Assembly (NCBI RefSeq): GCF_051020765.1
Contig: NW_027469181.1
Coordinates: 62,001 to 126,000 of the forward strand
Direction: 5' to 3'
Source of the DNA: Lasioglossum baleicum
Lineage: Eukaryota; Arthropoda; Insecta; Hymenoptera; Halictidae
Length of the DNA stretch: 64,000 nt
Shown here: piece by piece, positions 21,435 through 33,310 of the stretch
How the letters are laid out: every line of letters begins with the position of its first letter
Numbering within the stretch: position 1 is the first letter of the stretch
Made by a program: the position numbers and the translations under genes
Notes under the pieces: model-generated
The model's input: only the letters and a program-made list of their open reading frames with translations
Told to the model about the DNA's origin: nothing
Database searches by the model: none

Positions 21435-24400
21435 GTTTTGTGGGATGCGCATTTGCAGGTTTTATGGGATGCGCATGGCTAGTCGAGCAAAAACACGTGC
21501 GAGAGGATGCATCCCGCAGGCTAGTCGAGCAAAAACACGTGCGAGAGGATGCATCCCGCAGGCTAGTCGAGTAAAAACACGTGAGAGAGGATGCATCCCG
21601 CAAGCTAGTCAAGTAAAAACACGTGCGAGAGGATGCATCCCGCAGACTAGTCGAGTAAAAACACGTGCGAGGTTTTGTGGGATGCGCATGCGCAGGTTTT
21701 GTGGGATGCGCATTTGCAGGTTTTATGGGATGCGCATGGCTAGTCGAGCAAAAACACGTGCGAGAGGATGCATCCCGCAGGCTAGTCGAGTAAAAACACG
21801 TGCGAGGTTTTGTGGGATGCGCATGCGCAGGTTTTGTGGGATGCGCATGCGCAGGTTTTTTGGGATGCGCATGCGCAGGTTTTTTGGGATGCGCATGCGC
21901 AGGTTTTTTGGGATGCGCATGCCTAGTCGAGCAAAAACACGTGCGAAAGGATGCATCCCGCAGGCTAGTCGAGCACAAACACGTGCGAGGTTTTGTGGGA
22001 TGCGCATGCGCAGGTTTTTTGGGATGCGCATGCGCAGGTTTTTTGGGATGCGCATGGCTAGTCGAGCAAAAACACGTGCGAGAGAATGCATCCCGCAGGG
22101 TAGTCGAGCACAAACACGTGCGAGGTTTTGTGGGATGCGCATGCGCAGGTTTTGTGGGATGCGCATGCGCAGATTTTTTGGGATGCGCATGCGCAGGTTT
22201 TTTGGGATGCGCATGGCTAGTCGAGCAAAAACACGTGCGAAAGGATGCATCCCGCAGGCTAGTCGAGCACAAACACGTGCGAGGTGTTGTGGGATGCGCA
22301 TGCGCAGGTTTTTTGGGATGCGCATGCGCAGGTTTTTTGGGATGCGCATGCCTAGTCGAGCAAAAACACGTGCGAGAGGATGCATCCCGCAGGCTAGTCG
22401 AGCAAAAACACGTGCGAGAGGATGCATCCCGCAGGCTAGTCGAGTAAAAACACGTGCGAAAGGATGCATCCCGCAGGCTAGTCGAGCACAAACACGTGCG
22501 AGGTTTTGTGGGATGCGCATGCGCAGGTTTTGTGGGATGCGCATGCGCAGATTTTTTGGGATGCGCATGCGCAGGTTTTTTGGGATGCGCATGGCTAGTC
22601 GAGCAAAAACACGTGCGAGAGGATGCATCCCGCAGGCTAGTCGAGTAAAAACACGTGCGAGGTTTTGTGGGATGCGCATGCGCAGGTTTTTTGGGATGCG
22701 CATGCGCAGGTTTTTTGGGATGCGCATGCGCAGGTTTTTTGGGATGCGCATGCCTAGTCGAGCAAAAACACGTGCGAGAGGATGCATCCCGCAGGCTAGT
22801 CGAGCAAAAACACGTGCGAGAGGATGCATCCCGCAGGCTAGTCGAGCAAAAACACGTGCGAGAGGATGCATCCCGCAGGCTAGTCGAGTAAAAACACGTG
22901 CGAAAGGATGCATCCCGCAGGCTAGTCGAGCACAAACACGTGCGAGGTTTTGTGGGATGCGCATGCGCAGGTTTTGTGGAATGCGCATGCGCAGGTTTTT
23001 TGGGATGCGCATGCCTAGTCGAGCAAAAACACGTGCGAGAGGATGCATCCCGCAGGCTAGTCGAGCAAAAACACGTGCAAGAGGATGCATCCCGCAGGCT
23101 AGTCGAGCAAAAACACATGCGAGAGGATGCATCCCGCAGGCTAGTCGAGTAAAAACACGTGCGAGGTTTTGTGGAATGCGCATGCGCAGGTTTTGTGGGA
23201 TGCGCATGCGCAGGTTTTTTGGGATGCGCATGCCTAGTCGAGCAAAAACACGTGCGAGAGGATGCATCCCGCAGGCTAGTCGAGCAAAAACACGTGCGAG
23301 AGGATGCATCCCGCAGGCTAGTCGAGTAAAAACACGTGCGAAAGGATGCATCCCGCAGGCTAGTCGAGCACAAACACGTGCGAGGTTTTGTGGGATGCGC
23401 ATGCGCAGGTTTTGTGGGATGCGCATGCGCAGGTTTTTTGGGATGCGCATGGCTAGTCGAGCAAAAACACGTGCGAGAGAATGCATCCCGCAGGGTGGTC
23501 GAGTAAAAACACGTGCGAGAGGATGTATCCCGCAGGCTAGTCGAGTAAAAACACGTGCGAGAGGATGCATCCCGCAGGCTAGTCGAGTAAAAACACGTGC
23601 GAAAGGATGCATCCCGCAGGCTAGTCGAGCACAAACACGTGCGAGGTTTTGTGGGATGCGCATGCGCAGGTTTTGTGGGATGCGCATGCGCAGATTTTTT
23701 GGGATGCGCATGCGCAGGTTTTTTGGGATGCGCATGGCTAGTCGAGCAAAAACACGTGCGAGAGGATGCATCCCGCAGGCTAGTCGAGTAAAAACACGTG
23801 CGAGGTTTTGTGGGATGCGCATGCGCAGGTTTTGTGGGATGCGCATGCGCAGGTTTTTTGGGATGCGCATGCGCAGGTTTTTTGGGATGCGCATGCCTAG
23901 TCGAGCAAAAACACGTGCGAAAGGATGCATCCCGCAGGCTAGTCGAGCACAAACACGTGCGAGGTGTTGTGGGATGCGCATGCGCAGGTTTTTTGGGATG
24001 CGCATGCGCAGGTTTTTTGGGATGCGCATACCTAGTCGAGCAAAAACACGTGCGAGAGGATGCATCCCGCAGGCTAGTCGAGCAAAAACACGTGCGAGAG
24101 GATGCATCCCGCAGGCTAGTCGAGTAAAAACACGTGCGAAAGGATGCATCCCGCAGGCTAGTCGAGCACAAACACGTGCGAGGTTTTGTGGGATGCGCAT
24201 GCGCAGGTTTTGTGGGATGCGCATGCGCAGGTTTTTTGGGATGCGCATGCCTAGTCGAGCAAAAACACGTGCGAGAGGATGCATCCCGCAGGCTAGTCGA
24301 GCAAAAACACGTGCAAGAGGATGCATCCCGCAGGCTAGTCGAGCAAAAACACATGCGAGAGGATGCATCCCGCAGGCTAGTCGAGTAAAAACACGTGCGA

Positions 24401-24839
24401 GGTTTTGTGGGATGCGCATGCGCAGGTTTTTTGGGATGCGCATGCCTAGTCGAGCAAAAACACGTGCGAGAGGATGCATCCCGCAGGCTAGTCGAGCAAA
24501 AACACGTGCGAGAGGATGCATCCCGCAGGCTAGTCGAGTAAAAACACGTGCGAAAGGATGCATCCCGCAGGCTAGTCGAGCACAAACACGTGCGAGGTTT
24601 TGTGGGATGCGCATGCGCAGGTTTTGTGGGATGCGCATGCGCAGGTTTTTTGGGATGCGCATGCCTAGTCGAGCAAAAACACGTGCGAGAGGATGCATCC
24701 CGCAGGCTAGTCGAGCAAAAACACGTGCAAGAGGATGCATCCCGCAGGCTAGTCGAGCAAAAACACATGCGAGAGGATGCATCCCGCAGGCTAGTCGAGT
24801 AAAAACACGTGCGAGGTTTTGTGGAATGCGCATGCGCAG
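21435..24839. repeat. Domain II, 3405-bp repeat, copy 1
   Basis: It begins with a signature: cassettes ending gcatttgcag then gttttatggg at ~21,450 and ~21,711, separated by A units of gtgagag, cgcaagctagtcaag and cgcagactag types. The same signature starts again 3405 bp later and once more a further 4925 bp on. Another mark is gtgttgtggg as first B unit near 22,285 and 23,965 (also at 20,949, just before the domain). Confidence 0.85.
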
Positions 24840-26050
24840 GTTTTGTGGGATGCGCATTTGCAGGTTTTATGGGATGCGCATGGCTAGTCGAGCAAAAACA
24901 CGTGCGAGAGGATGCATCCCGCAGGCTAGTCGAGCAAAAACACGTGCGAGAGGATGCATCCCGCAGGCTAGTCGAGTAAAAACACGTGAGAGAGGATGCA
25001 TCCCGCAAGCTAGTCAAGTAAAAACACGTGCGAGAGGATGCATCCCGCAGACTAGTCGAGTAAAAACACGTGCGAGGTTTTGTGGGATGCGCATGCGCAG
25101 GTTTTGTGGGATGCGCATTTGCAGGTTTTATGGGATGCGCATGGCTAGTCGAGCAAAAACACGTGCGAGAGGATGCATCCCGCAGGCTAGTCGAGTAAAA
25201 ACACGTGCGAGGTTTTGTGGGATGCGCATGCGCAGGTTTTGTGGGATGCGCATGCGCAGGTTTTTTGGGATGCGCATGCCTAGTCGAGCAAAAACACGTG
25301 CGAAAGGATGCATCCCGCAGGCTAGTCGAGCACAAACACGTGCGAGGTTTTGTGGGATGCGCATGCGCAGGTTTTTTGGGATGCGCATGCGCAGGTTTTT
25401 TGGGATGCGCATGGCTAGTCGAGCAAAAACACGTGCGAGAGAATGCATCCCGCAGGGTAGTCGAGCACAAACACGTGCGAGGTTTTGTGGGATGCGCATG
25501 CGCAGGTTTTGTGGGATGCGCATGCGCAGATTTTTTGGGATGCGCATGCGCAGGTTTTTTGGGATGCGCATGGCTAGTCGAGCAAAAACACGTGCGAGAG
25601 GATGCATCCCGCAGGCTAGTCGAGTAAAAACACGTGCGAGGTTTTGTGGGATGCGCATGCGCAGGTTTTTTGGGATGCGCATGCGCAAGTTTTTTGGGAT
25701 GCGCATGCCTAGTCGAGCAAAAACACGTGCGAGAGGATGCATCCCGCAGGCTAGTCGAGCAAAAACACGTGCGAGAGGATGCATCCCGCAGGCTAGTCGA
25801 GTAAAAACACGTGCGAAAGGATGCATCCCGCAGGCTAGTCGAGCACAAACACGTGCGAGGTTTGTGGGATGCGCATGCGCAGGTTTTGTGGGATGCGCAT
25901 GCGCAGATTTTTTGGGATGCGCATGCGCAGGTTTTTTGGGATGCGCATGGCTAGTCGAGCAAAAACACGTGCGAGAGGATGCATCCCGCAGGCTAGTCGA
26001 GTAAAAACACGTGCGAGGTTTTGTGGGATGCGCATGCGCAGGTTTTTTGG
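24840..26050. repeat. Domain II, second 3405-bp repeat (shortened)
   Basis: It repeats the gcatttgcag/gttttatggg signature at 24,855 and 25,116 and follows copy 1 closely, with one cassette shortened from five to three B units near 25,250. Near 25,861 one T is missing in gttttgtggg; the same loss is at ~30,833, linking this segment to 29.0-30.84 kb. Confidence 0.8.
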
Positions 26051-27107
26051 GATGCGCATGCCTAGTCGAGCAAAAACACGTGCGAGAGGATGCGTCCCGC
26101 AGGCTAGACGAGCAAAAACACGTGCGAGAGGATGCATCCCGCATGCTAGTCGAGTAAAAACACGTGCAAGAGGATGCTTCCCGCAGGCTAGTCGAGTAAA
26201 AACACGTGCGAGAGGATGCATCCCGCATGCTAGTCGAGTAAAAACACGTGCGAGAGGATGCGTCCCGCAGGCTAGTCGAGCAAAAACATGTGCGAGAGGA
26301 TGCATCCCGCAGGCTAGTCGAGCAAAAACACGTGCGAGGTTTTGTGGGATGCGCATGCGCAGGTTTTGTGGGATGCGCATGCGCAGGTTTTTTGGGATGC
26401 GCATGCGCAGGTTTTTTGGGATGCGCATGCCTAGTCGAGCAAAAACACGTGCGAGAGGATGCATCCCGCAGGCTAGTCGAGCAAAAACACGTGCGAGAGG
26501 ATGCATCCCGCAGGCTAGTCGAGTAAAAACACGTGCGAGGTTTTGTGGGATGCGCATGCGCAGGTTTTTTGGGATGCGCATGCCTAGTCGAGCAAAAACA
26601 CGTGCGAGAGGATGCGTCCCGCAGGCTAGACGAGCAAAAACACGTGCGAGAGGATGCATCCCGCATGCTAGTCGAGTAAAAACACGTGCAAGAGGATGCT
26701 TCCCGCAGGCTAGTCGAGTAAAAACACGTGCGAGAGGATGCATCCCGCATGCTAGTCGAGTAAAAACACGTGCGAGAGGATGCGTCCCGCAAGCTAGTCG
26801 AGTAAAAACACGTGCGAGAGGATGCATCCCGCAGGCTAGTCGAGTAAAAACACGTGCGAGGTTTTGTGGGATGCGCATGCGCAGGTTTTGTGGGATGCGC
26901 ATTTGCAGGTTTTATGGGATGCGCATGGCTAGTCGAGCAAAAACACGTGCGAGAGGATGCATCCCGCAGTGTAGTCGAGTAAAAACACGTGCGAGAGGAT
27001 GCATCCCGCAGGCTAGTCGAGTAAAAACACGTGGGAGGTTCTGTGGGATGCGCATGCGCAGGTTTTTTGGGATGCGCATGGCTAGTCGAGCAAATACACG
27101 TGCGAGA

Positions 27108-28142
27108 GGATGGATCCCGCAGGGTAGTCGAGTAAAAACACGTGCGAGAGGATGCATCCCGCATGCTAGTCGAGTAAAAACACGTGCAAGAGGATGCTTC
27201 CCGCAGGCTAGTCGAGTAAAAACACGTGCGAGATGATGCATCCCGCAGGCTAGTCGAGTAAAAACACGTGCGAGAGGATGCGTCCCGCAGGCTAGTCGAG
27301 TAAAAACACGTGCGAGGTTTTGTGGGATGCGCATGCGCAGGTTTTGTGGGATGCGCATGAGCAGGTTTTTTGGGATGCGCATGCGCAGGTTTTTTGGGAT
27401 GCGCATGCCTAGTCGAGCAAAAACACGTGCGAAAGGATGCATCCCGCAGGCTAGTCGAGCACAAACACGTGCGAGGTTTTGTGGGATGCGCATGCGCAGG
27501 TTTTGTGGGATGCGCATGCGCAGGTTTTTTGGGATGCGCATGCGCAGGTTTTTTGGGATGCGCATGCCTAGTCGAGCAAAAACACGTGCGAGAGGATGCA
27601 TCCCGCAGGCTAGTCGAGCAAAAACACGTGCGAGAGGATGCATCCCGCAGGCTAGTCGAGTAAAAACACGTGCGAAAGGATGCATCCCGCAGGCTAGTCG
27701 AGCACAAACACGTGCGAGGTTTTGTGGGATGCGCATGCGCAGGTTTTGTGGGATGCGCATGCGCAGATTTTTTGGGATGCGCATGCGCAGGTTTTTTGGG
27801 ATGCGCATGGCTAGTCGAGCAAAAACACGTGCGAGAGGATGCATCCCGCAGGCTAGTCGAGTAAAAACACGTGCGAGGTTTTGTGGGATGCGCATGCGCA
27901 GGTTTTTTGGGATGCGCATGCCTAGTCGAGCAAAAACACGTGCGAGAGGATGCGTCCCGCAGGCTAGACGAGCAAAAACACGTGCGAGAGGATGCATCCC
28001 GCAGGCTAGTCGAGTAAAAACACGTGCGAGGTTTTGTGGGATGCGCATGCGCAGGTTTTTTGGGATGCGCATGCCTAGTCGAGCAAAAACACGTGCGAGA
28101 GGATGCATCCCGCAGGCTAGTCGAGCAAAAACACGTGCGAGA
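27108..28142. repeat. 1035-bp tandem duplication, copy 1
   Basis: Begins at the caaatacacg/gatggatccc region and includes a gatgagcagg cassette. It is matched 1035 bp downstream (27,327 with 28,362; 27,670 with 28,705). Borders are approximate. Confidence 0.8.
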
Positions 28143-28970
28143 GGATGGATCCCGCAGGGTAGTCGAGTAAAAACACGTGCGAGAGGATGCATCCCGCATG
28201 CTAGTCGAGTAAAAACACGTGCAAGAGGATGCTTTCCGCAGGCTAGTCGAGTAAAAACACGTGCGAGATGATGCATCCCGCAGGCTAGTCGAGTAAAAAC
28301 ACGTGCGAGAGGATGCGTCCCGCAGGCTAGTCGAGTAAAAACACGTGCGAGGTTTTGTGGGATGCGCATGCGCAGGTTTTGTGGGATGCGCATGAGCAGG
28401 TTTTTTGGGATGCGCATGCGCAGGTTTTTTGGGATGCGCATGCCTAGTCGAGCAAAAACACGTGCGAAAGGATGCATCCCGCAGGCTAGTCGAGCACAAA
28501 CACGTGCGAGGTTTTGTGGGATGCGCATGCGCAGGTTTTGTGGGATGCGCATGCGCAGGTTTTTTGGGATGCGCATGCGCAGGTTTTTTGGGATGCGCAT
28601 GCCTAGTCGAGCAAAAACACGTGCGAGAGGATGCATCCCGCAGGCTAGTCGAGCAAAAACACGTGCGAGAGGATGCATCCCGCAGGCTAGTCGAGTAAAA
28701 ACACGTGCGAAAGGATGCATCCCGCAGGCTAGTCGAGCACAAACACGTGCGAGGTTTTGTGGGATGCGCATGCGCAGGTTTTGTGGGATGCGCATGCGCA
28801 GATTTTTTGGGATGCGCATGCGCAGGTTTTTTGGGATGCGCATGGCTAGTCGAGCAAAAACACGTGCGAGAGGATGCATCCCGCAGGCTAGTCGAGTAAA
28901 AACACGTGCGAGGTTTTGTGGGATGCGCATGCGCAGGTTTTTTGGGATGCGCATGCCTAGTCGAGCAAAA
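28143..28970. repeat. 1035-bp tandem duplication, copy 2 (partial)
   Basis: Same unit order as copy 1 until ~28,970, where a gcatccc unit replaces the gcgtccc/tagacgag pair. A private change gctttcc is at ~28,235 where copy 1 has gcttccc. Confidence 0.8.
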
Positions 28971-29019
28971 ACACGTGCGAGAGGATGCATCCCGCAGGCT
29001 AGTCGAGCAAAAACACGTG

Positions 29020-30840
29020 CGAGAGGATGCATCCCGCAGGCTAGTCGAGTAAAAACACGTGCGAAAGGATGCATCCCGCAGGCTAGTCGAGCACAAACAC
29101 GTGCGAGGTTTTGTGGGATGCGCATGCGCAGGTTTTGTGGGATGCGCATGCGCAGGTTTTTTGGGATGCGCATGCCTAGTCGAGCAAAAACACGTGCGAG
29201 AGGATGCATCCCGCAGGCTAGTCGAGCAAAAACACGTGCAAGAGGATGCATCCCGCAGGCTAGTCGAGCAAAAACACATGCGAGAGGATGCATCCCGCAG
29301 GCTAGTCGAGTAAAAACACGTGCGAGGTTTTGTGGGATGCGCATGCGCAGGTTTTTTGGGATGCGCATGCCTAGTCGAGCAAAAACACGTGCGAGAGGAT
29401 GCATCCCGCAGGCTAGTCGAGCAAAAACACGTGCGAGAGGATGCATCCCGCAGGCTAGTCGAGTAAAAACACGTGCGAAAGGATGCATCCCGCAGGCTAG
29501 TCGAGCACAAACACGTGCGAGGTTTTGTGGGATGCGCATGCGCAGGTTTTGTGGGATGCGCATGCGCAGGTTTTTTGGGATGCGCATGCCTAGTCGAGCA
29601 AAAACACGTGCGAGAGGATGCATCCCGCAGGCTAGTCGAGCAAAAACACGTGCAAGAGGATGCATCCCGCAGGCTAGTCGAGCAAAAACACATGCGAGAG
29701 GATGCATCCCGCAGGCTAGTCGAGTAAAAACACGTGCGAGGTTTTGTGGAATGCGCATGCGCAGGTTTTGTGGGATGCGCATTTGCAGGTTTTATGGGAT
29801 GCGCATGGCTAGTCGAGCAAAAACACGTGCGAGAGGATGCATCCCGCAGGCTAGTCGAGCAAAAACACGTGCGAGAGGATGCATCCCGCAGGCTAGTCGA
29901 GTAAAAACACGTGAGAGAGGATGCATCCCGCAAGCTAGTCAAGTAAAAACACGTGCGAGAGGATGCATCCCGCAGACTAGTCGAGTAAAAACACGTGCGA
30001 GGTTTTGTGGGATGCGCATGCGCAGGTTTTGTGGGATGCGCATTTGCAGGTTTTATGGGATGCGCATGGCTAGTCGAGCAAAAACACGTGCGAGAGGATG
30101 CATCCCGCAGGCTAGTCGAGTAAAAACACGTGCGAGGTTTTGTGGGATGCGCATGCGCAGGTTTTGTGGGATGCGCATGCGCAGGTTTTTTGGGATGCGC
30201 ATGCGCAGGTTTTTTGGGATGCGCATGCGCAGGTTTTTTGGGATGCGCATGCCTAGTCGAGCAAAAACACGTGCGAAAGGATGCATCCCGCAGGCTAGTC
30301 GAGCACAAACACGTGCGAGGTTTTGTGGGATGCGCATGCGCAGGTTTTTTGGGATGCGCATGCGCAGGTTTTTTGGGATGCGCATGGCTAGTCGAGCAAA
30401 AACACGTGCGAGAGAATGCATCCCGCAGGGTAGTCGAGCACAAACACGTGCGAGGTTTTGTGGGATGCGCATGCGCAGGTTTTGTGGGATGCGCATGCGC
30501 AGATTTTTGGGATGCGCATGCGCAGGTTTTTTGGGATGCGCATGGCTAGTCGAGCAAAAACACGTGCGAGAGGATGCATCCCGCAGGCTAGTCGAGTAAA
30601 AACACGTGCGAGGTTTTGTGGGATGCGCATGCGCAGGTTTTTTGGGATGCGCATGCGCAGGTTTTTTGGGATGCGCATGCCTAGTCGAGCAAAAACACGT
30701 GCGAGAGGATGCATCCCGCAGGCTAGTCGAGCAAAAACACGTGCGAGAGGATGCATCCCGCAGGCTAGTCGAGTAAAAACACGTGCGAAAGGATGCATCC
30801 CGCAGGCTAGTCGAGCACAAACACGTGCGAGGTTTGTGGG
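29020..30840. repeat. Island of Domain II-type sequence in Domain III
   Basis: It matches ~24,095-25,868 at offset 4925 (then ~4972 after a 48-bp difference in B copy number). It carries the gcatttgcag signature pair and the same one-base T loss (25,861 with 30,833). A further one-base loss in attttttggg near 30,504 is private. gagagaatgc units, otherwise absent between ~26.0 and 50.3 kb, are present at 30,413. Confidence 0.85.
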
Positions 30841-31259
30841 ATGCGCATGCGCAGGTTTTGTGGGATGCGCATGCGCAGGTTTTTTGGGATGCGCATGCCT
30901 AGTCGAGCAAAAACACGTGCGAGAGGATGCATCCCGCAGGCTAGTCGAGCAAAAACACGTGCAAGAGGATGCATCCCGCAGGCTAGTCGAGCAAAAACAC
31001 ATGCGAGAGGATGCATCCCGCAGGCTAGTCGAGTAAAAACATGTGCGAGGTTTTGTGGGATGCGCATGCGCAGGTTTTTTGGGATGCGCATGCCTAGTCG
31101 AGCAAAAACACGTGCGCGAGGATGCATCCCGCAGGCTAGTCGAGCAAAAACACGTGCGAGAGGATGCATCCCGCAGGCTAGTCGAGTAAAAACACGTGCG
31201 AAAGGATGCATCCCGCAGGCTAGTCGAGCACAAACACGTGCGAGGTTTTGTGGGATGCG

Positions 31260-33310
31260 CATGCGCAGGTTTTGTGGGATGCGCATGCGCAGATTTTTTG
31301 GGATGCGCATGCGCAGGTTTTTTGGGATGCGCATGGCTAGTCGAGCAAAAACACGTGCGAGAGGATGCATCCCGCAGGCTAGTCGAGTAAAAACACGTGC
31401 GAGGTTTTGTGGGATGCGCATGCGCAGGTTTTTTGGGATGCGCATGCCTAGTCGAGCAAAAACACGTGCGAGAGGATGCGTCCCGCAGGCTAGACGAGCA
31501 AAAACACGTGCGAGAGGATGCATCCCGCATGCTAGTCGAGTAAAAACACGTGCAAGAGGATGCTTCCCGCAGGCTAGTCGAGTAAAAACACGTGCGAGAG
31601 GATGCATCCCGCATGCTAGTCGAGTAAAAACACGTGCGAGAGGATGCGTCCCGCAGGCTAGTCTAGCAAAAACATGTGCGAGAGGATGCATCCCGCAGGC
31701 TAGTCGAGCAAAAACACGTGCGAGGTTTTGTGGGATGCGCATGCGCAGGTTTTGTGGGATGCGCATGCGCAGGTTTTTTGGGATGCGCATGCGCAGGTTT
31801 TTTGGGATGCGCATGCCTAGTCGAGCAAAAACACGTGCGAGAGGATGCATCCCGCAGGCTAGTCGAGCAAAAACACGTGCGAGAGGATGCATCCCGCAGG
31901 CTAGTCGAGTAAAAACACGTGCGAGGTTTTGTGGGATGCGCATGCGCAGGTTTTTTGGGATGCGCATGCCTAGTCGAGCAAAAACACGTGCGAGAGGATG
32001 CGTCCCGCAGGCTAGACGAGCAAAAACACGTGCGAGAGGATGCATCCCGCATGCTAGTCGAGTAAAAACACGTGCAAGAGGATGCTTCCCGCAGGCTAGT
32101 CGAGTAAAAACACGTGCGAGAGGATGCATCCCGCATGCTAGTCGAGTAAAAACACGTGCGAGAGGATGCGTCCCGCAAGCTAGTCGAGTAAAAACACGTG
32201 CGAGAGGATGCATCCCGCAGGCTAGTCGAGTAAAAACACGTGCGAGGTTTTGTGGGATGCGCATGCGCAGGTTTTGTGGGATGCGCATTTGCAGGTTTTA
32301 TGGGATGCGCATGGCTAGTCGAGCAAAAACACGTGCGAGAGGATGCATCCCGCAGTGTAGTCGAGTAAAAACACGTGCGAGAGGATGCATCCCGCAGGCT
32401 AGTCGAGTAAAAACACGTGGGAGGTTCTGTGGGATGCGCATGCGCAGGTTTTTTGGGATGCGCATGGCTAGTCGAGCAAATACACGTGCGAGAGGATGGA
32501 TCCCGCAGGGTAGTCGAGTAAAAACACGTGCGAGAGGATGCATCCCGCATGCTAGTCGAGTAAAAACACGTGCAAGAGGATGCTTCCCGCAGGCTAGTCG
32601 AGTAAAAACACGTGCGAGATGATGCATCCCGCAGGCTAGTCGAGTAAAAACACGTGCGAGAGGATGCGTCCCGCAGGCTAGTCGAGTAAAAACACGTGCG
32701 AGGTTTTGTGGGATGCGCATGCGCAGGTTTTGTGGGATGCGCATGAGCAGGTTTTTTGGGATGCGCATGCGCAGGTTTTTTGGGATGCGCATGCCTAGTC
32801 GAGCAAAAACACGTGCGAAAGGATGCATCCCGCAGGCTAGTCGAGCACAAACACGTGCGAGGTTTTGTGGGATGCGCATGCGCAGGTTTTGTGGGATGCG
32901 CATGCGCAGGTTTTTTGGGATGCGCATGCGCAGGTTTTTTGGGATGCGCATGCCTAGTCGAGCAAAAACACGTGCGAGAGGATGCATCCCGCAGGCTAGT
33001 CGAGCAAAAACACGTGCGAGAGGATGCATCCCGCAGGCTAGTCGAGTAAAAACACGTGCGAAAGGATGCATCCCGCAGGCTAGTCGAGCACAAACACGTG
33101 CGAGGTTTTGTGGGATGCGCATGCGCAGGTTTTGTGGGATGCGCATGCGCAGATTTTTTGGGATGCGCATGCGCAGGTTTTTTGGGATGCGCATGGCTAG
33201 CCGAGCAAAAACACGTGCGAGAGGATGCATCCCGCAGGCTAGTCGAGTAAAAACACGTGCGAGGTTTTGTGGGATGCGCATGCGCAGGTTTTTTGGGATG
33301 CGCATGCCTA
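31260..33310. repeat. Copy of 25,875-27,925 at offset 5386
   Basis: Cassettes and marks line up at 5386 bp: gcgtccc/tagacgag, acatgtg, caaatacacg/gatggatccc, gtgggaggttctg and gatgagcagg. A private change gtctagc for gtcgagc is at ~31,663, and the cassette at ~33,199 has ctagccgag. Taken with the island before it, 29.0-33.3 kb is a copy of 24.1-27.9 kb without the 1035-bp duplication. Confidence 0.82.

Larger units (their letters stand above)
1..21449. repeat. Domain I of the array
   Basis: This part lacks the gcatttgcag/gttttatggg B variants and the gcgtccc/tagacgag A variants seen further right. It is rich in gaaagg units, gagcacaaac heads, attttttggg B units, and the linked pair gagagaatgc...gggtgg followed by gatgtatccc. 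It carries the 1620-bp and 2508-bp HORs and a ~7.9 kb segmental copy. No non-satellite sequence is present. Confidence 0.85.
2638..25848 (-). other. Stop-free read-through frames, judged non-coding
   Basis: A minus-strand frame stays open for about 7.7 thousand codons here, a second minus-strand frame is open over 3006-21,452, and a plus-strand frame over 3034-26,004. The conceptual products are only 14- and 8-residue repeats, for example RAKTRARGCIPQAS with RRFFGMRM on plus and AHAHPKKP on minus. The cause is arithmetic: 42, 24, 45 and all cassette and HOR lengths are multiples of three, and the unit has stops in only part of the six frames. Variant positions look unrelated to codon position, three frames are open at once, and no promoter, intron or unique domain is visible. 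A real repetitive protein is not excluded but has no support. Confidence 0.85.

Noticed and set aside
2638..25848. Giant open reading frames on both strands (up to about 7.7 thousand codons)
   Set aside because: They follow from unit lengths divisible by three; three frames on opposite strands are open together, the products are monotonous 14- and 8-residue repeats, and shared one-base indels elsewhere break the same frames.
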